Source: Acidobacteriota bacterium (GTDB lineage: Bacteria; Acidobacteriota; Terriglobia; Terriglobales; Acidobacteriaceae). From it: 7,558 nucleotides of DNA. This document shows positions 1-6,330 of the stretch, piece after piece (the first letter of the stretch is position 1; the number at the start of each line of letters is the position of its first letter). The notes under the pieces are model-generated. The model did no database searches, was not told where the DNA came from, and saw nothing but the letters and a program-made list of their open reading frames with translations. The position numbers and the translations under genes are program-made. The stretch lies in assembly GCA_021781255.1 (NCBI GenBank), contig JAJXXG010000037.1, positions 1 through 7,558 of the forward strand. Reading direction: 5' to 3'.

Positions 1-767
1 AGATCGTTGCCACGCTGCTTTCCTTCGTGAGTGGAACACCTGGTGGCATGTTTGCACCGGTGCTTTATATCGGAGCCATGTTCGGTGCTGCCGTAGGTGG
101 CGCGGAGCACGCTCTGATGCCGCATATCCCGTGGTCACCCGGAACCTATGCGCTCGTTGGTATGGGCGTTCTGTTCGCGGGCTTTCTTCGCACTCCAATG
201 ACCTCTGTCTTCATGGTCCTCGAGGTCAGTGGCAATTACTCCATCATCGTTCCGGTCCTTGTCGCCAACACTTTTGCCTATCTAATCTCACGTGCAATGG
301 ACGAGACCGCGATCTTCGACGTTCTCACCCGCCAGGATGGATTAGAGCTTCCTTCGATGGAGGAGCAGCGCGAAGAGAGCATCTTGCGTGTGGAAGACGC
401 GATGCGTCCACCTGTGAAGCGCGTGCTGGACACCGCCGATATTGCCAACTGGGGCGCGCGTGTCACTGACCAGAAGGCTCCCGATGTGATGCTCGTCCGG
501 CTCAAGCCGTCCGGCTGGAGCTCCCTTACGCGTAAGGAGTTCGAAACGATGAGCAATGAAGATCCAAGCGGGAAAAAGCTCAGTGACTTCCTGGCTAATC
601 GCCAGATTCCTTATTTGCATCCGGATCAACCGCTGGACGTTGCACTACGCTATGTCGACCGCTGGCCCCTTGTGCCTGTTGTCAGCCGAGCAGATTTCAG
701 CACGCTGGAGGGTGTCATCACCCAAGCCGGAGTTCTCGAGCGCTATCGCGACACGAACCTCGACTGA
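1..767 (+). CDS. ClC-family chloride channel/antiporter, C-terminal part with CBS-like domains (5' end outside window)
   Basis: The frame is already open at base 3 and reads through a GTG at 27 without a start signal, so the gene begins upstream of the window. Numbering residues from that GTG, the ClC signature lies at 2-20 (SGTPGGMFAPVLYIGAMFG), the motif that helps line the anion pathway in this family. Hydrophobic helices follow at about 40-56, 58-68 and 72-88, ending with the AIFDVLTRQDG segment (95-105) that matches the last membrane helix. A cytoplasmic tail follows, with two diverged CBS-like units at about 122-175 and 185-240; the second ends in the typical GVIT...VLERYR pattern. Proteins of this family move Cl- through the inner membrane, either passively or in exchange for H+. 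The gating glutamate region lies upstream and cannot be read, so channel and antiporter cannot be told apart. Residue 97 is Phe where the central chloride-binding Tyr is expected. The gene converges on the YwiC-like gene 23 nt away, with no clear terminator between them. Confidence 0.93.
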   Translation, partial: IVATLLSFVSGTPGGMFAPVLYIGAMFGAAVGGAEHALMPHIPWSPGTYALVGMGVLFAGFLRTPMTSVFMVLEVSGNYSIIVPVLVANTFAYLISRAMDETAIFDVLTRQDGLELPSMEEQREESILRVEDAMRPPVKRVLDTADIANWGARVTDQKAPDVMLVRLKPSGWSSLTRKEFETMSNEDPSGKKLSDFLANRQIPYLHPDQPLDVALRYVDRWPLVPVVSRADFSTLEGVITQAGVLERYRDTNLD

Positions 768-790
768 CGTGGCTCTTCAAATAGCTTTTG

Positions 791-1633
791 CTACCATAGC
801 CCGACGATAACCAGCACGGCAAAGACAAGGGCAAGAGCTAACGCGCGGCGACCGACCTTCATCAACGGCATTTGCAGATTAGTTATATTGCGTTGCCTGG
901 CGAGGTCATAACCGAATCCTACCGTTGCGACGGCTAAGGCCAAAGCAATCCATGTCTGACGCGCAATTCCAGCTGCCACTAGGGCACAGGCTAGAAGGGT
1001 GAGAGCTGTGAGGGCAGTCCGCCGCGACTGCTTTGCAGTCGTCGACGGCGATCGAAGTGCAATTCGTGCGTCCAATCGTGCGTGCACCACCAGGATTCCC
1101 AAGGTCGCGTGCATTGCAAGCAGAGCCCACAGCCACCAGCACCAATCGGGAATTGTGCCTGTCGCCGAAATTGCGCAGGCAAGTGAACTTGATGTAAGTG
1201 CGGCAGCACTTGCAAGTTGGAAGAGCGTGGATCTTTGCTTGTTCTTGACATTTACGGCTACTGCCACCACCGAATAGGCCACCAGGCCGCTGCCCATTCC
1301 TGCGAGCATTTTCCATGGCCATCTATAAAGCAGAATCAGGCCGCTGCCGCAGAATAGTACTGACCAGAAGGCAAACCAACGGGTTGCAGTGCCGGTCTCT
1401 GCATGTTTCTGCTTCCAGATGAAACGCTGGCGAAAGAGCACAACCAATGGATCCTTCGCCGCGAGAGCAGCGAAGGCCGCAGTCAGCGTCGCCAATTCGC
1501 TCCAATGCCAGGTGCGTGCCAGGATGCCTGCACACACAATCGGTGTAAGCAGCATCGCCGTTGCGCCGTGCTCCCGTGGCAAGTAGCGCAACTTGCGCAC
1601 CGTTGTGTCTGCAGCGGCTGCATTCTTCACCAT
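791..1633 (-). CDS. YwiC-like multi-pass membrane protein of unknown function
   Basis: This is a 280-residue integral membrane protein resembling the YwiC-like family, whose biochemical role I do not know. The N-terminal signature PREHGATAMLLTP (19-31) fits that family, as do AKDPL (59-63) after the first helical pair and a charged HARLDAR segment (184-190). About eight or nine hydrophobic stretches are visible, roughly at 27-39, 45-60, 87-103, 108-127, 136-157, 164-183, 205-223, 226-242 and 262-279, which indicates an inner-membrane protein. The frame is open upstream to 1732, but those 33 extra residues overlap the end of the EamA gene and are hydrophilic and unlike the family. I therefore chose the ATG at 1633, which has a GAGAG element about 9 nt upstream. 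It lies 34 nt downstream of the EamA stop codon and is probably co-transcribed with it. The membrane character is certain; the family assignment rests mainly on the REHGA motif. Confidence 0.8.
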   Translation of the reverse strand: MVKNAAAADTTVRKLRYLPREHGATAMLLTPIVCAGILARTWHWSELATLTAAFAALAAKDPLVVLFRQRFIWKQKHAETGTATRWFAFWSVLFCGSGLILLYRWPWKMLAGMGSGLVAYSVVAVAVNVKNKQRSTLFQLASAAALTSSSLACAISATGTIPDWCWWLWALLAMHATLGILVVHARLDARIALRSPSTTAKQSRRTALTALTLLACALVAAGIARQTWIALALAVATVGFGYDLARQRNITNLQMPLMKVGRRALALALVFAVLVIVGLW

Positions 1634-1667
1634 TGTGGAGTTCTCTCTGTCAGTGTACGCGAGCGGA

Positions 1668-2594
1668 TCAGGCCTCGTGCGCGGTAGGCAAATGCGGCTG
1701 TGGCACCAGTTCTGTGAGTGCAATTCCCGCAAGAATCAGCAGTGCACCCGCCGTTGGACGCGCCGACAGTCGCTCCCCTGCGAAGAGAAAAGAGGTAATC
1801 CACGCAAATACCGGCTCCAGCGTGAGCACCAGTGCGATGTGCGTGGAAGGAAGAATGGACTGTGCCCAGCTTTGTATGGAAAATGCAGCGGCTGTCGCCA
1901 ACACAGCTGCAATCAACAGTGCAATAACCAGCCGCGGTGTCCAGGATATGTGAGGATGTTCAATCAGCGGCAGGCTCAGTGCCATAAATACTGCGCAGAA
2001 ACCAATCTGCAGGAGCGCCAGAGGTTGGAAGGGAACACGCGGCGAGATGTGCCCAAGCGCCAGACAATGAAATGCAAAGGCTATTGCGCAGCCGAGCGTC
2101 AGCACGTCCCCAAAGTTCATTGCCCCAAAGTCCGGAAGAAATCCCGCAATTCCACGAGCTTCCGCAGTTGCAGGCACAGTTAGAAGTACGATACCCACAA
2201 AGGCAATTGCAGCGCCCGAGTATGCATTCCAGCGTGGAGCCTTGCCCCCAGGAGGCCGCAAAGCGGGGATCGTGGACATCAGGGGCACCAGAACAACCAC
2301 CAGCCCGGTTAAGAATGCCGACTTTGAGGGCGTTGTGCGAGCCAGACCTGTCGTCTGAAACTGGTAGCCCGCTGCAAGGCAGAGGCCTACAAGAGCGCCT
2401 GCCCCCGCATCCTTCCAGCGGATTCTGTGCCAGTGTCGATGATAGGCTACGGCAAGAAGCGCAAACGCAAGTGTCATGCGTACAAGATTGAAGGCCGCTG
2501 GCGTGGCATCTTTGAGCGCGTCCTTGACGAGCACGAATGTAGAGCCCCATACGGCGACCACAAAGACCATCAGCACATAGGCGCGCAGTTTCAT
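1668..2594 (-). CDS. EamA/DMT-superfamily transporter
   Basis: This is a complete 308-residue protein with the ten-helix plan of the drug/metabolite transporter superfamily: two tandem EamA units at about 5-140 and 163-296. Seen in the sequence are the VWGSTF motif in the first helix (15-20), a short basic loop (RHWHRIRWK) after the second, and, in the second unit, the LEPVFAWITSFLFAGERLS stretch (259-277), whose Glu-Pro and Gly-Glu pairs are typical of the family. Such proteins sit in the inner membrane and usually export amino acids, other metabolites or drugs. The substrate cannot be predicted from the sequence. The ATG at 2594 gives a normal N-terminus, but the Shine-Dalgarno match is poor (only AAAAAG directly before the start). 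It is the first gene of a minus-strand pair with the YwiC-like gene and is divergent from the MscS gene. The downstream reading frames on the opposite strand are shadows. Confidence 0.93.
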   Translation of the reverse strand: MKLRAYVLMVFVVAVWGSTFVLVKDALKDATPAAFNLVRMTLAFALLAVAYHRHWHRIRWKDAGAGALVGLCLAAGYQFQTTGLARTTPSKSAFLTGLVVVLVPLMSTIPALRPPGGKAPRWNAYSGAAIAFVGIVLLTVPATAEARGIAGFLPDFGAMNFGDVLTLGCAIAFAFHCLALGHISPRVPFQPLALLQIGFCAVFMALSLPLIEHPHISWTPRLVIALLIAAVLATAAAFSIQSWAQSILPSTHIALVLTLEPVFAWITSFLFAGERLSARPTAGALLILAGIALTELVPQPHLPTAHEA

Positions 2595-2632
2595 CTTTTT
2601 GAATCATTGCAGTTGCGACCCTCATTCGCATA

Positions 2633-2664
2633 GCGCCAAGTGTGCTGGTCAGGCAGCACGGCGC
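2633..2664. promoter_or_regulatory. Large interrupted dyad in the EamA/MscS divergent gap
   Basis: GCGCC (2633-2637) and GTGCTG (2642-2647) on the left are matched by CAGCAC (2654-2659) and GGCGC (2660-2664) on the right. All 11 bases pair perfectly, with a 4-nt bulge (AAGT) on the left arm only and a 6-nt loop (GTCAGG). Neither strand has a T-run after the stem, so it is not an intrinsic terminator. It begins 38 nt upstream of the EamA start and ends 45 nt before the MscS start. It could be a protein-binding operator serving both genes or a hairpin in the mscS leader. The pairing is read directly from the sequence; the function is inferred. Confidence 0.4.
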
Positions 2665-2698
2665 AAACTCTCTGCGTCATACAGAGTAAGCCCACTTC

Positions 2699-2704
2699 AA
2701 GGAG
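2699..2704 (+). promoter_or_regulatory. Ribosome binding site that fixes the MscS start
   Basis: AAGGAG lies 5 nt upstream of the ATG at 2710. It is the strongest Shine-Dalgarno match near this gene and favours 2710 over the alternative in-frame start at 2599, which would add 37 Cys/Ser-rich residues that do not look like a membrane-channel N-terminus. Confidence 0.8.
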
Positions 2705-2709
2705 AAAGA

Positions 2710-3810
2710 ATGATACACATTGGAATTCACGAACACGAATGGCTGATAGGAGTTCTTCTTCTGTGTGCGGTAGTGGTCTTTGGCAATGGCTTGCATTATG
2801 CCTTGTTCAAGCTCGCCGGACGCAAGCAAAGCAAGGAGCAGTGGAAGAATCTCGGAATCAAAAGATATCTCACGAAACCCTCTCGCGCAGTTTTGCTCTG
2901 CGTCGGCGTACTGGTGGTCTTGCCGTTCACTCCTGTCGTCGGCAGCACGTGGATTGATCGTCTCCAGCAGATCTTCGAGATACTGTTGATTCTTTCGCTT
3001 GGCTGGTTGGCCGTAGGTGCAGTGTATGTCTTTGAAGCTGTGATGCACCGCCGCTTCGACATCAAGCGTGCTGACAACTTGAAAGCACGTGCAATTCACA
3101 CGCAGCTCCAGTTCTTCCGTCGCATGATGATTGCATTCGTCATGGTTCTTGATGTTGGCGCTTTACTGTGGAGTCTGCACGACCCCCGTTTGTGGAAGTT
3201 TGGCACCGGACTGATGGCATCTGCCGGCCTCGCCTCCCTGGTGCTTGCCACCGCAGCCAAATCCACCGCATCGAATCTCATCGCAGGCATGCAAATCGCC
3301 TTCACTGAGCCTATTCGCATTGACGATGTAGTTGTAATCGCCGGTGAGTGGGGCCGTATCGCCGAAATTACGGCCACATATGTGGTCGTCAATATCTGGG
3401 ATCAGCGCACCCTCATTGTTCCGCTCAGCTACTTCATCGAGCAGCCATTCACCAACTGGACTCGCAGTGGAGCCCAGATCAGGGGGGCAGCGTTTCTTTA
3501 TGTGGATTACTCCATGCCCGTGGAGCCGCTTCTTACCGAGCTTGAACGTGTGGTAAAGACCACGCCTCTGTGGGACGGACGTGTGTGTGGACTTCAAGTG
3601 ACAAACCTGACGGAGCACACCATGGAATTGCGCTGCCTGGTCAGCTCTGGCGACTCAGGCAAGAATTTCGATCTCCGCTGCCTGGTGCGCGAAAAGATGA
3701 TCGATTATGTTCGCGCAAACTATCCTGAGGCGCTGCCTACCATGCGCGTTGAGCTGCAAAAGCGTGAAGACGCCCCAGATCTTCCACCGCCAGTGCCTAT
3801 CCGGGCGTGA
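2710..3810 (+). CDS. MscS-family mechanosensitive ion channel
   Basis: This is a complete 366-residue inner-membrane protein. Hydrophobic helices lie at about 11-33, 59-77, 88-110 and 137-156, followed by the Gly/Ala-rich pore-lining helix at about 165-198. That gives five membrane segments, so it is larger than the three-helix E. coli MscS and closer in plan to YnaI-like members. The MscS beta-domain follows (about 199-258), with FTEPIRIDDVV (198-208), GEWGRIAEI (212-220) and VPLSYFIEQPFTNWTR (237-252), all typical of the family. A mixed alpha/beta cytoplasmic domain runs to about 350 and ends in a short Pro-rich tail. Channels of this kind open under membrane tension and release solutes during osmotic downshock. 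The start is set by the AAGGAG site 5 nt upstream. The gene is divergent from the EamA gene and converges on the M20 gene with a 22-nt gap, where only a weak 4-bp CGGG/CCCG stem is visible. Confidence 0.94.
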   Translation: MIHIGIHEHEWLIGVLLLCAVVVFGNGLHYALFKLAGRKQSKEQWKNLGIKRYLTKPSRAVLLCVGVLVVLPFTPVVGSTWIDRLQQIFEILLILSLGWLAVGAVYVFEAVMHRRFDIKRADNLKARAIHTQLQFFRRMMIAFVMVLDVGALLWSLHDPRLWKFGTGLMASAGLASLVLATAAKSTASNLIAGMQIAFTEPIRIDDVVVIAGEWGRIAEITATYVVVNIWDQRTLIVPLSYFIEQPFTNWTRSGAQIRGAAFLYVDYSMPVEPLLTELERVVKTTPLWDGRVCGLQVTNLTEHTMELRCLVSSGDSGKNFDLRCLVREKMIDYVRANYPEALPTMRVELQKREDAPDLPPPVPIRA

Positions 3811-3832
3811 AACCCGACTTCGGTATCCAAAT

Positions 3833-5098
3833 TTACTGCTCCGCTGCCCACTCGGTCATTGCCAGGGTCAGCAGCAGTATTCGGCGCAACCCAATCTCTC
3901 GCTCTTTGTCGCAATACCACTCAGCCAGTGTGTGTGCGCCGCCGCCTTCGCCGCCAGCTCCCAGGGCGATAGCTGGAATGCCAAGTGAAAGCGGGAGGTT
4001 GGCATCCGTCGAACCCAGCCGCCGGTCTGTACGCAAACCCAAGTGTCGATCTACCGCGCGCATCACAGTCAGCAAGGCGGAATCCTCTTCCAGCCGTGCC
4101 GCAGGTCGATCTCCAATCTTGTTGATCGAGAAACGAAGATCACCGCGTGCCGAGTTGCTGAATGTGCGCGCATTTGCCTCAATGCATGCATCTTCCACAG
4201 CCCGGTGCAAGGCTACCTCCAGTCGAACGAGCTCGCCAGCGCTTGTAGAACGAAAGTCTACAGAGGCAGTCGCGCTTTCCGGAATGGAGTTCACGCTTGT
4301 GCCGCCGTGCACTGTGCCCAGATTCAGCGTGGTGCGCGGCTCCTCGGGAAGCTGGGTACGTGCGAGTGCTACCAGCGCTACTGCCAACGCAGCAATGGGA
4401 TTGGGCGTACCTGCGTCAGTAAAGCTGTGTCCACCGGGGCCAGAGATTGTGATCTGAAATCGCCGGCTGCCCAAAGCCTCTGTAACTGCCGAGTCTGCGC
4501 CAGCGCCGTCCAGCACGATGTGTGCCGCAATTCGTCCCGTACGCTCCTTCTGCGCATAAAAATGCCGCACACCTCGCAGGTCGCCTTCGCCTTCTTCTCC
4601 CACATTCGCAAGTAGTATGAGTGGTGCCGCCAATTTCACACCAGTAATCACCATTGCCCGCGCCACAGCCAACATGCCAGCCACACCTGCTCCGTTGTCG
4701 CATGCCCCCGGTGCGGTTAGCCGCAGGCCTCCATTGCATTCGCCCAACGCGGGTGCAAGTTCCGTGCCTGCTGGAAACACCGTGTCGAGATGTGCTGAAA
4801 GAACAACAACCGGACCACTGCTTTCAGGTGGAAGATCCGCAGCGGGCAGCAATCCGGTTACGTTACCCAGAGCGTCGATTTCAATTTGCTGCAAACCGAT
4901 CTCGGCAAACCTCTCCGCAGCCCACGAAGAGCGCGCATCCTCGCCAAATGGTGGCGCAGGAATAGCCACCAAATCGGCCTGCCAGTCCATTATGGTTCGA
5001 GGGTTGTTGTGCATCCAGGCAAAGGCAGAATGCACCGTCCGTCGTGCGGCCAGGGCCGTCACGCGGGAAAACGCCGAGCTACTTTGGATCATGGTCAT
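3833..5098 (-). CDS. M20-family metallopeptidase/metallohydrolase
   Basis: This is a complete protein of 421 residues with the full set of M20 metal and catalytic motifs. SAHLDTVFP (101-109) supplies His103 and the helper Asp105; GACDNGAG (131-138) the bridging Asp134; NVGEEGEG (165-172) the catalytic Glu168 and metal ligand Glu169; VLDGAG (195-200) Asp197; and GGAHTLAEW (386-394) the last ligand, His389. The inserted dimerisation domain spans about 207-325 and contains the SGPGGHSF motif (219-226) with His224. The enzyme is therefore expected to be a soluble two-zinc hydrolase acting on peptides or N-acyl amino acids. The exact substrate cannot be told from sequence. There is no signal peptide. 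ATGs at 5098 and 5092 are both possible and neither has a good Shine-Dalgarno site; the pre-catalytic helix beginning near residue 22 looks like part of the family, which argues against the later ATGs at 5014 and 4990. It lies 48 nt downstream of truA on the same strand and is probably co-transcribed. Confidence 0.93.
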   Translation of the reverse strand: MTMIQSSSAFSRVTALAARRTVHSAFAWMHNNPRTIMDWQADLVAIPAPPFGEDARSSWAAERFAEIGLQQIEIDALGNVTGLLPAADLPPESSGPVVVLSAHLDTVFPAGTELAPALGECNGGLRLTAPGACDNGAGVAGMLAVARAMVITGVKLAAPLILLANVGEEGEGDLRGVRHFYAQKERTGRIAAHIVLDGAGADSAVTEALGSRRFQITISGPGGHSFTDAGTPNPIAALAVALVALARTQLPEEPRTTLNLGTVHGGTSVNSIPESATASVDFRSTSAGELVRLEVALHRAVEDACIEANARTFSNSARGDLRFSINKIGDRPAARLEEDSALLTVMRAVDRHLGLRTDRRLGSTDANLPLSLGIPAIALGAGGEGGGAHTLAEWYCDKEREIGLRRILLLTLAMTEWAAEQ

Positions 5099-5146
5099 GG
5101 CCGCTGTTTCAAGGGTAGCAGGCGGCAGGCAGGCGTTCGTTTCGCT

Positions 5147-6064
5147 TTAGCCGAGGTCGCTGGACTCTGGCTCTTCTGCGTATTCAACGGAGTGCAGAAA
5201 CAATCCACATGCTGGCGCAGTCGGTCCAGCCGCAGCGCGGTTTCGCGCCGCCAGAATCAGAGGAATTTCCTCGACACGCCGATATCCGCGGCCCACATCG
5301 AGCATTGTGCCCACCAGATTGCGCACCATGTGATGCAGAAAGCCGTTTCCTTTTACGCGATACAGAAGCAACCTGCCCTCGGAGGATTCCTGTTCAATCC
5401 ATTCGGAGAAAAAAATCCGACGAACAGCCGGCCCATCTGGCCGATTCGATCGTTGGGGTAGGGAATCATCTGCCGCGGTGCGCCAGGCCAGATCCGGATC
5501 CGTTGCTGCAAAGCTCAAGAAGTCGTGTTCTCCCAGGATCTGTTGTGCGGCGGCCTGCAAAGCCCCGATATCGTAGGGCCAGCGGCAGGCGTACACATAC
5601 CGTGACAGAAATGGTGGACATACCGCCCCACGAAAGACGCGATACTCATAGTTCTTTGCCACAGCCGAATGCCGGGCGTGAAAATCTGGCGCTACCAGGC
5701 GTGCATCGAGTACGCGGATTGCTTCCGGCAACGTGCGATTCAAAGCACGAAGCAGATTTTGCGTGGGAATCCGGGCCGCAAGCTGGAAACTTGCCACCTG
5801 TCCCAAAGCATGGACGCCTGTATCTGTTCGTCCACAGCCCTGGGGTAGCGGGCCTTCGCCCGTCACCCGACACAGCGCCGCCTGCAACTCTCCTTGGACA
5901 GTTCGCAGGCCCGGCTGCACCTGCCAGCCGTGGAAGTCTGTTCCGTCGTAGGAAAGCGTCAGCCGCCACGTCTGCGGAATGGGCAATTCCGGTGGTTCAG
6001 ATGCGGGTTGGAGGCGGTCAATCACGGGTATCTGCTTTGATAACAGCCTACTGGATTGGCCCAT
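5147..6064 (-). CDS. truA: tRNA pseudouridine(38-40) synthase TruA
   Basis: TruA converts uridines 38-40 of the tRNA anticodon stem to pseudouridine in the cytoplasm. Numbered from the ATG at 6064 (305 residues), the core opens with LSYDGTDFHGWQ (37-48). The catalytic motif GCGRTDTGVHALG follows at 76-88, with the nucleophile Asp81 (codon 5822-5824). KNYEYR (137-142), HDFLSF (180-185) and NGFLHHMVRNLVGTML (240-255) complete the family pattern, and the C-terminal strand motif is at 284-295. The protein is somewhat longer than the usual 245-270 residues, because of about 31 N-terminal residues before the core and a polar insert at about 189-212. The frame stays open upstream to 6304, but that part has no family likeness and crosses the intergenic region. 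The exact start is uncertain: 6064 lacks a clear Shine-Dalgarno site, and a GTG at 6025 is an alternative. It is the first gene of a minus-strand pair with the M20 gene and divergent from the TolC-family gene. Confidence 0.96.
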   Translation of the reverse strand: MGQSSRLLSKQIPVIDRLQPASEPPELPIPQTWRLTLSYDGTDFHGWQVQPGLRTVQGELQAALCRVTGEGPLPQGCGRTDTGVHALGQVASFQLAARIPTQNLLRALNRTLPEAIRVLDARLVAPDFHARHSAVAKNYEYRVFRGAVCPPFLSRYVYACRWPYDIGALQAAAQQILGEHDFLSFAATDPDLAWRTAADDSLPQRSNRPDGPAVRRIFFSEWIEQESSEGRLLLYRVKGNGFLHHMVRNLVGTMLDVGRGYRRVEEIPLILAARNRAAAGPTAPACGLFLHSVEYAEEPESSDLG

Positions 6065-6088
6065 CCGTGAGCGGAATGGAACCTGTGG

Positions 6089-6102
6089 GATATACTCATA
6101 TC
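6089..6102. promoter_or_regulatory. AT-rich dyad GATAT-N4-ATATC upstream of truA
   Basis: A perfect 5+5 inverted repeat with a 4-nt centre lies 24 nt upstream of the chosen truA start, in the AT-richest spot of the gap. It contains TATACT (6091-6096) on the plus strand and TATATC on the minus strand, both similar to a -10 box. Neither has a good -35 hexamer at normal spacing. It may mark the truA promoter or an operator; this is an inference from position and composition. Confidence 0.25.
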
Positions 6103-6230
6103 TTTGCGTCCTTTTACCGGCGCCATCTCTTGCCGGCTTCTTGCACCGGTCAGCATATTTGCACGGAACGAACCTCAGATTGGGTGCGTAGTGAACTGGG
6201 AAGGTTAAGAAAGACCCCTGCTGATGGAAC

Positions 6231-6257
6231 TTACACACATGGGCCGCAGAAAATACT
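6231..6257 (+). promoter_or_regulatory. Weak candidate promoter for the TolC-family gene
   Basis: TTACAC (6231-6236) and AATACT (6252-6257) resemble -35 and -10 hexamers, but the 15-nt spacer is shorter than ideal and both boxes are imperfect. If it is used, transcription would begin near 6264, about 67 nt before the start codon and inside the neighbouring hairpin. It is listed because it overlaps the CGCAG dyad at 6245-6260, as a repressor site might. Confidence 0.2.
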
Positions 6258-6260
6258 GCG
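6245..6260. promoter_or_regulatory. Operator-like dyad CGCAG-N6-CTGCG
   Basis: CGCAG (6245-6249) and CTGCG (6256-6260) form a perfect inverted repeat around an A/T centre (AAAATA). Its 16-bp size and AT-rich middle fit a binding site for a dimeric repressor. It overlaps the candidate -10 box of the TolC-family gene and touches the hairpin at 6258-6282. No regulator gene lies in the window, so the binding protein is unknown. Confidence 0.3.
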
Positions 6261-6282
6261 TCCGGGGAGGCTCTCCGGACGT
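6258..6282 (+). promoter_or_regulatory. Strong hairpin in the leader of the TolC-family gene
   Basis: CGTCCGG (6259-6265) pairs with CCGGACG (6275-6281). The inner GGA/TCT pairs and the outermost 6258-6282 pair (wobble) extend the stem to about 11 bp around a GGC loop. The plus strand continues GTCTTGAGTAATGG, without a T-run, so it is not a normal intrinsic terminator. It ends 48 nt before the start codon. It may be an operator half of a larger site, or an RNA structure that stabilises or controls the leader. Confidence 0.35.
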
Positions 6283-6330
6283 CTTGAGTAATGGCACCCC
6301 ACATGCCTCACCTACTCGTGGAGAGGAATC

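Noticed and set aside
1634..1732. 33-residue N-terminal extension of the YwiC-like protein
   Set aside because: It overlaps the 3' end of the EamA gene, is hydrophilic and unlike the family; the ATG at 1633 has a better upstream site.
1593..2183. 196-codon plus-strand frame rich in Cys, Arg and Gln
   Set aside because: It is a shadow of the EamA gene on the other strand, with no domain or plausible composition.
2599..2709. Earlier in-frame start for the MscS channel
   Set aside because: The added 37 residues are Cys/Ser/Arg-rich, cross the dyad and the intergenic region, and lack a ribosome binding site; the start at 2710 has a strong one.
3802..3816. CGGG/CCCG stem at the end of the MscS gene as a terminator
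   Set aside because: Only 4 bp pair and there is no T-run, so it is too weak to call.
6141..6164. Direct repeat of TTGCAC at 6141-6146 and 6159-6164
   Set aside because: A 6-nt word repeated at 18-nt spacing is weak evidence, and neither copy has a -10 box at a usable distance.
5209..6291. 360-codon open frame on the plus strand opposite truA
   Set aside because: It lies antisense to a clear, motif-complete truA, has a Pro/Arg/Ser-rich composition typical of a shadow frame, and shows no recognisable domain.
6065..6304. 80-residue N-terminal extension of truA in the open frame upstream of 6064
   Set aside because: It has no TruA likeness, would place the start within 27 nt of the opposing TolC-family gene and covers the whole promoter gap.
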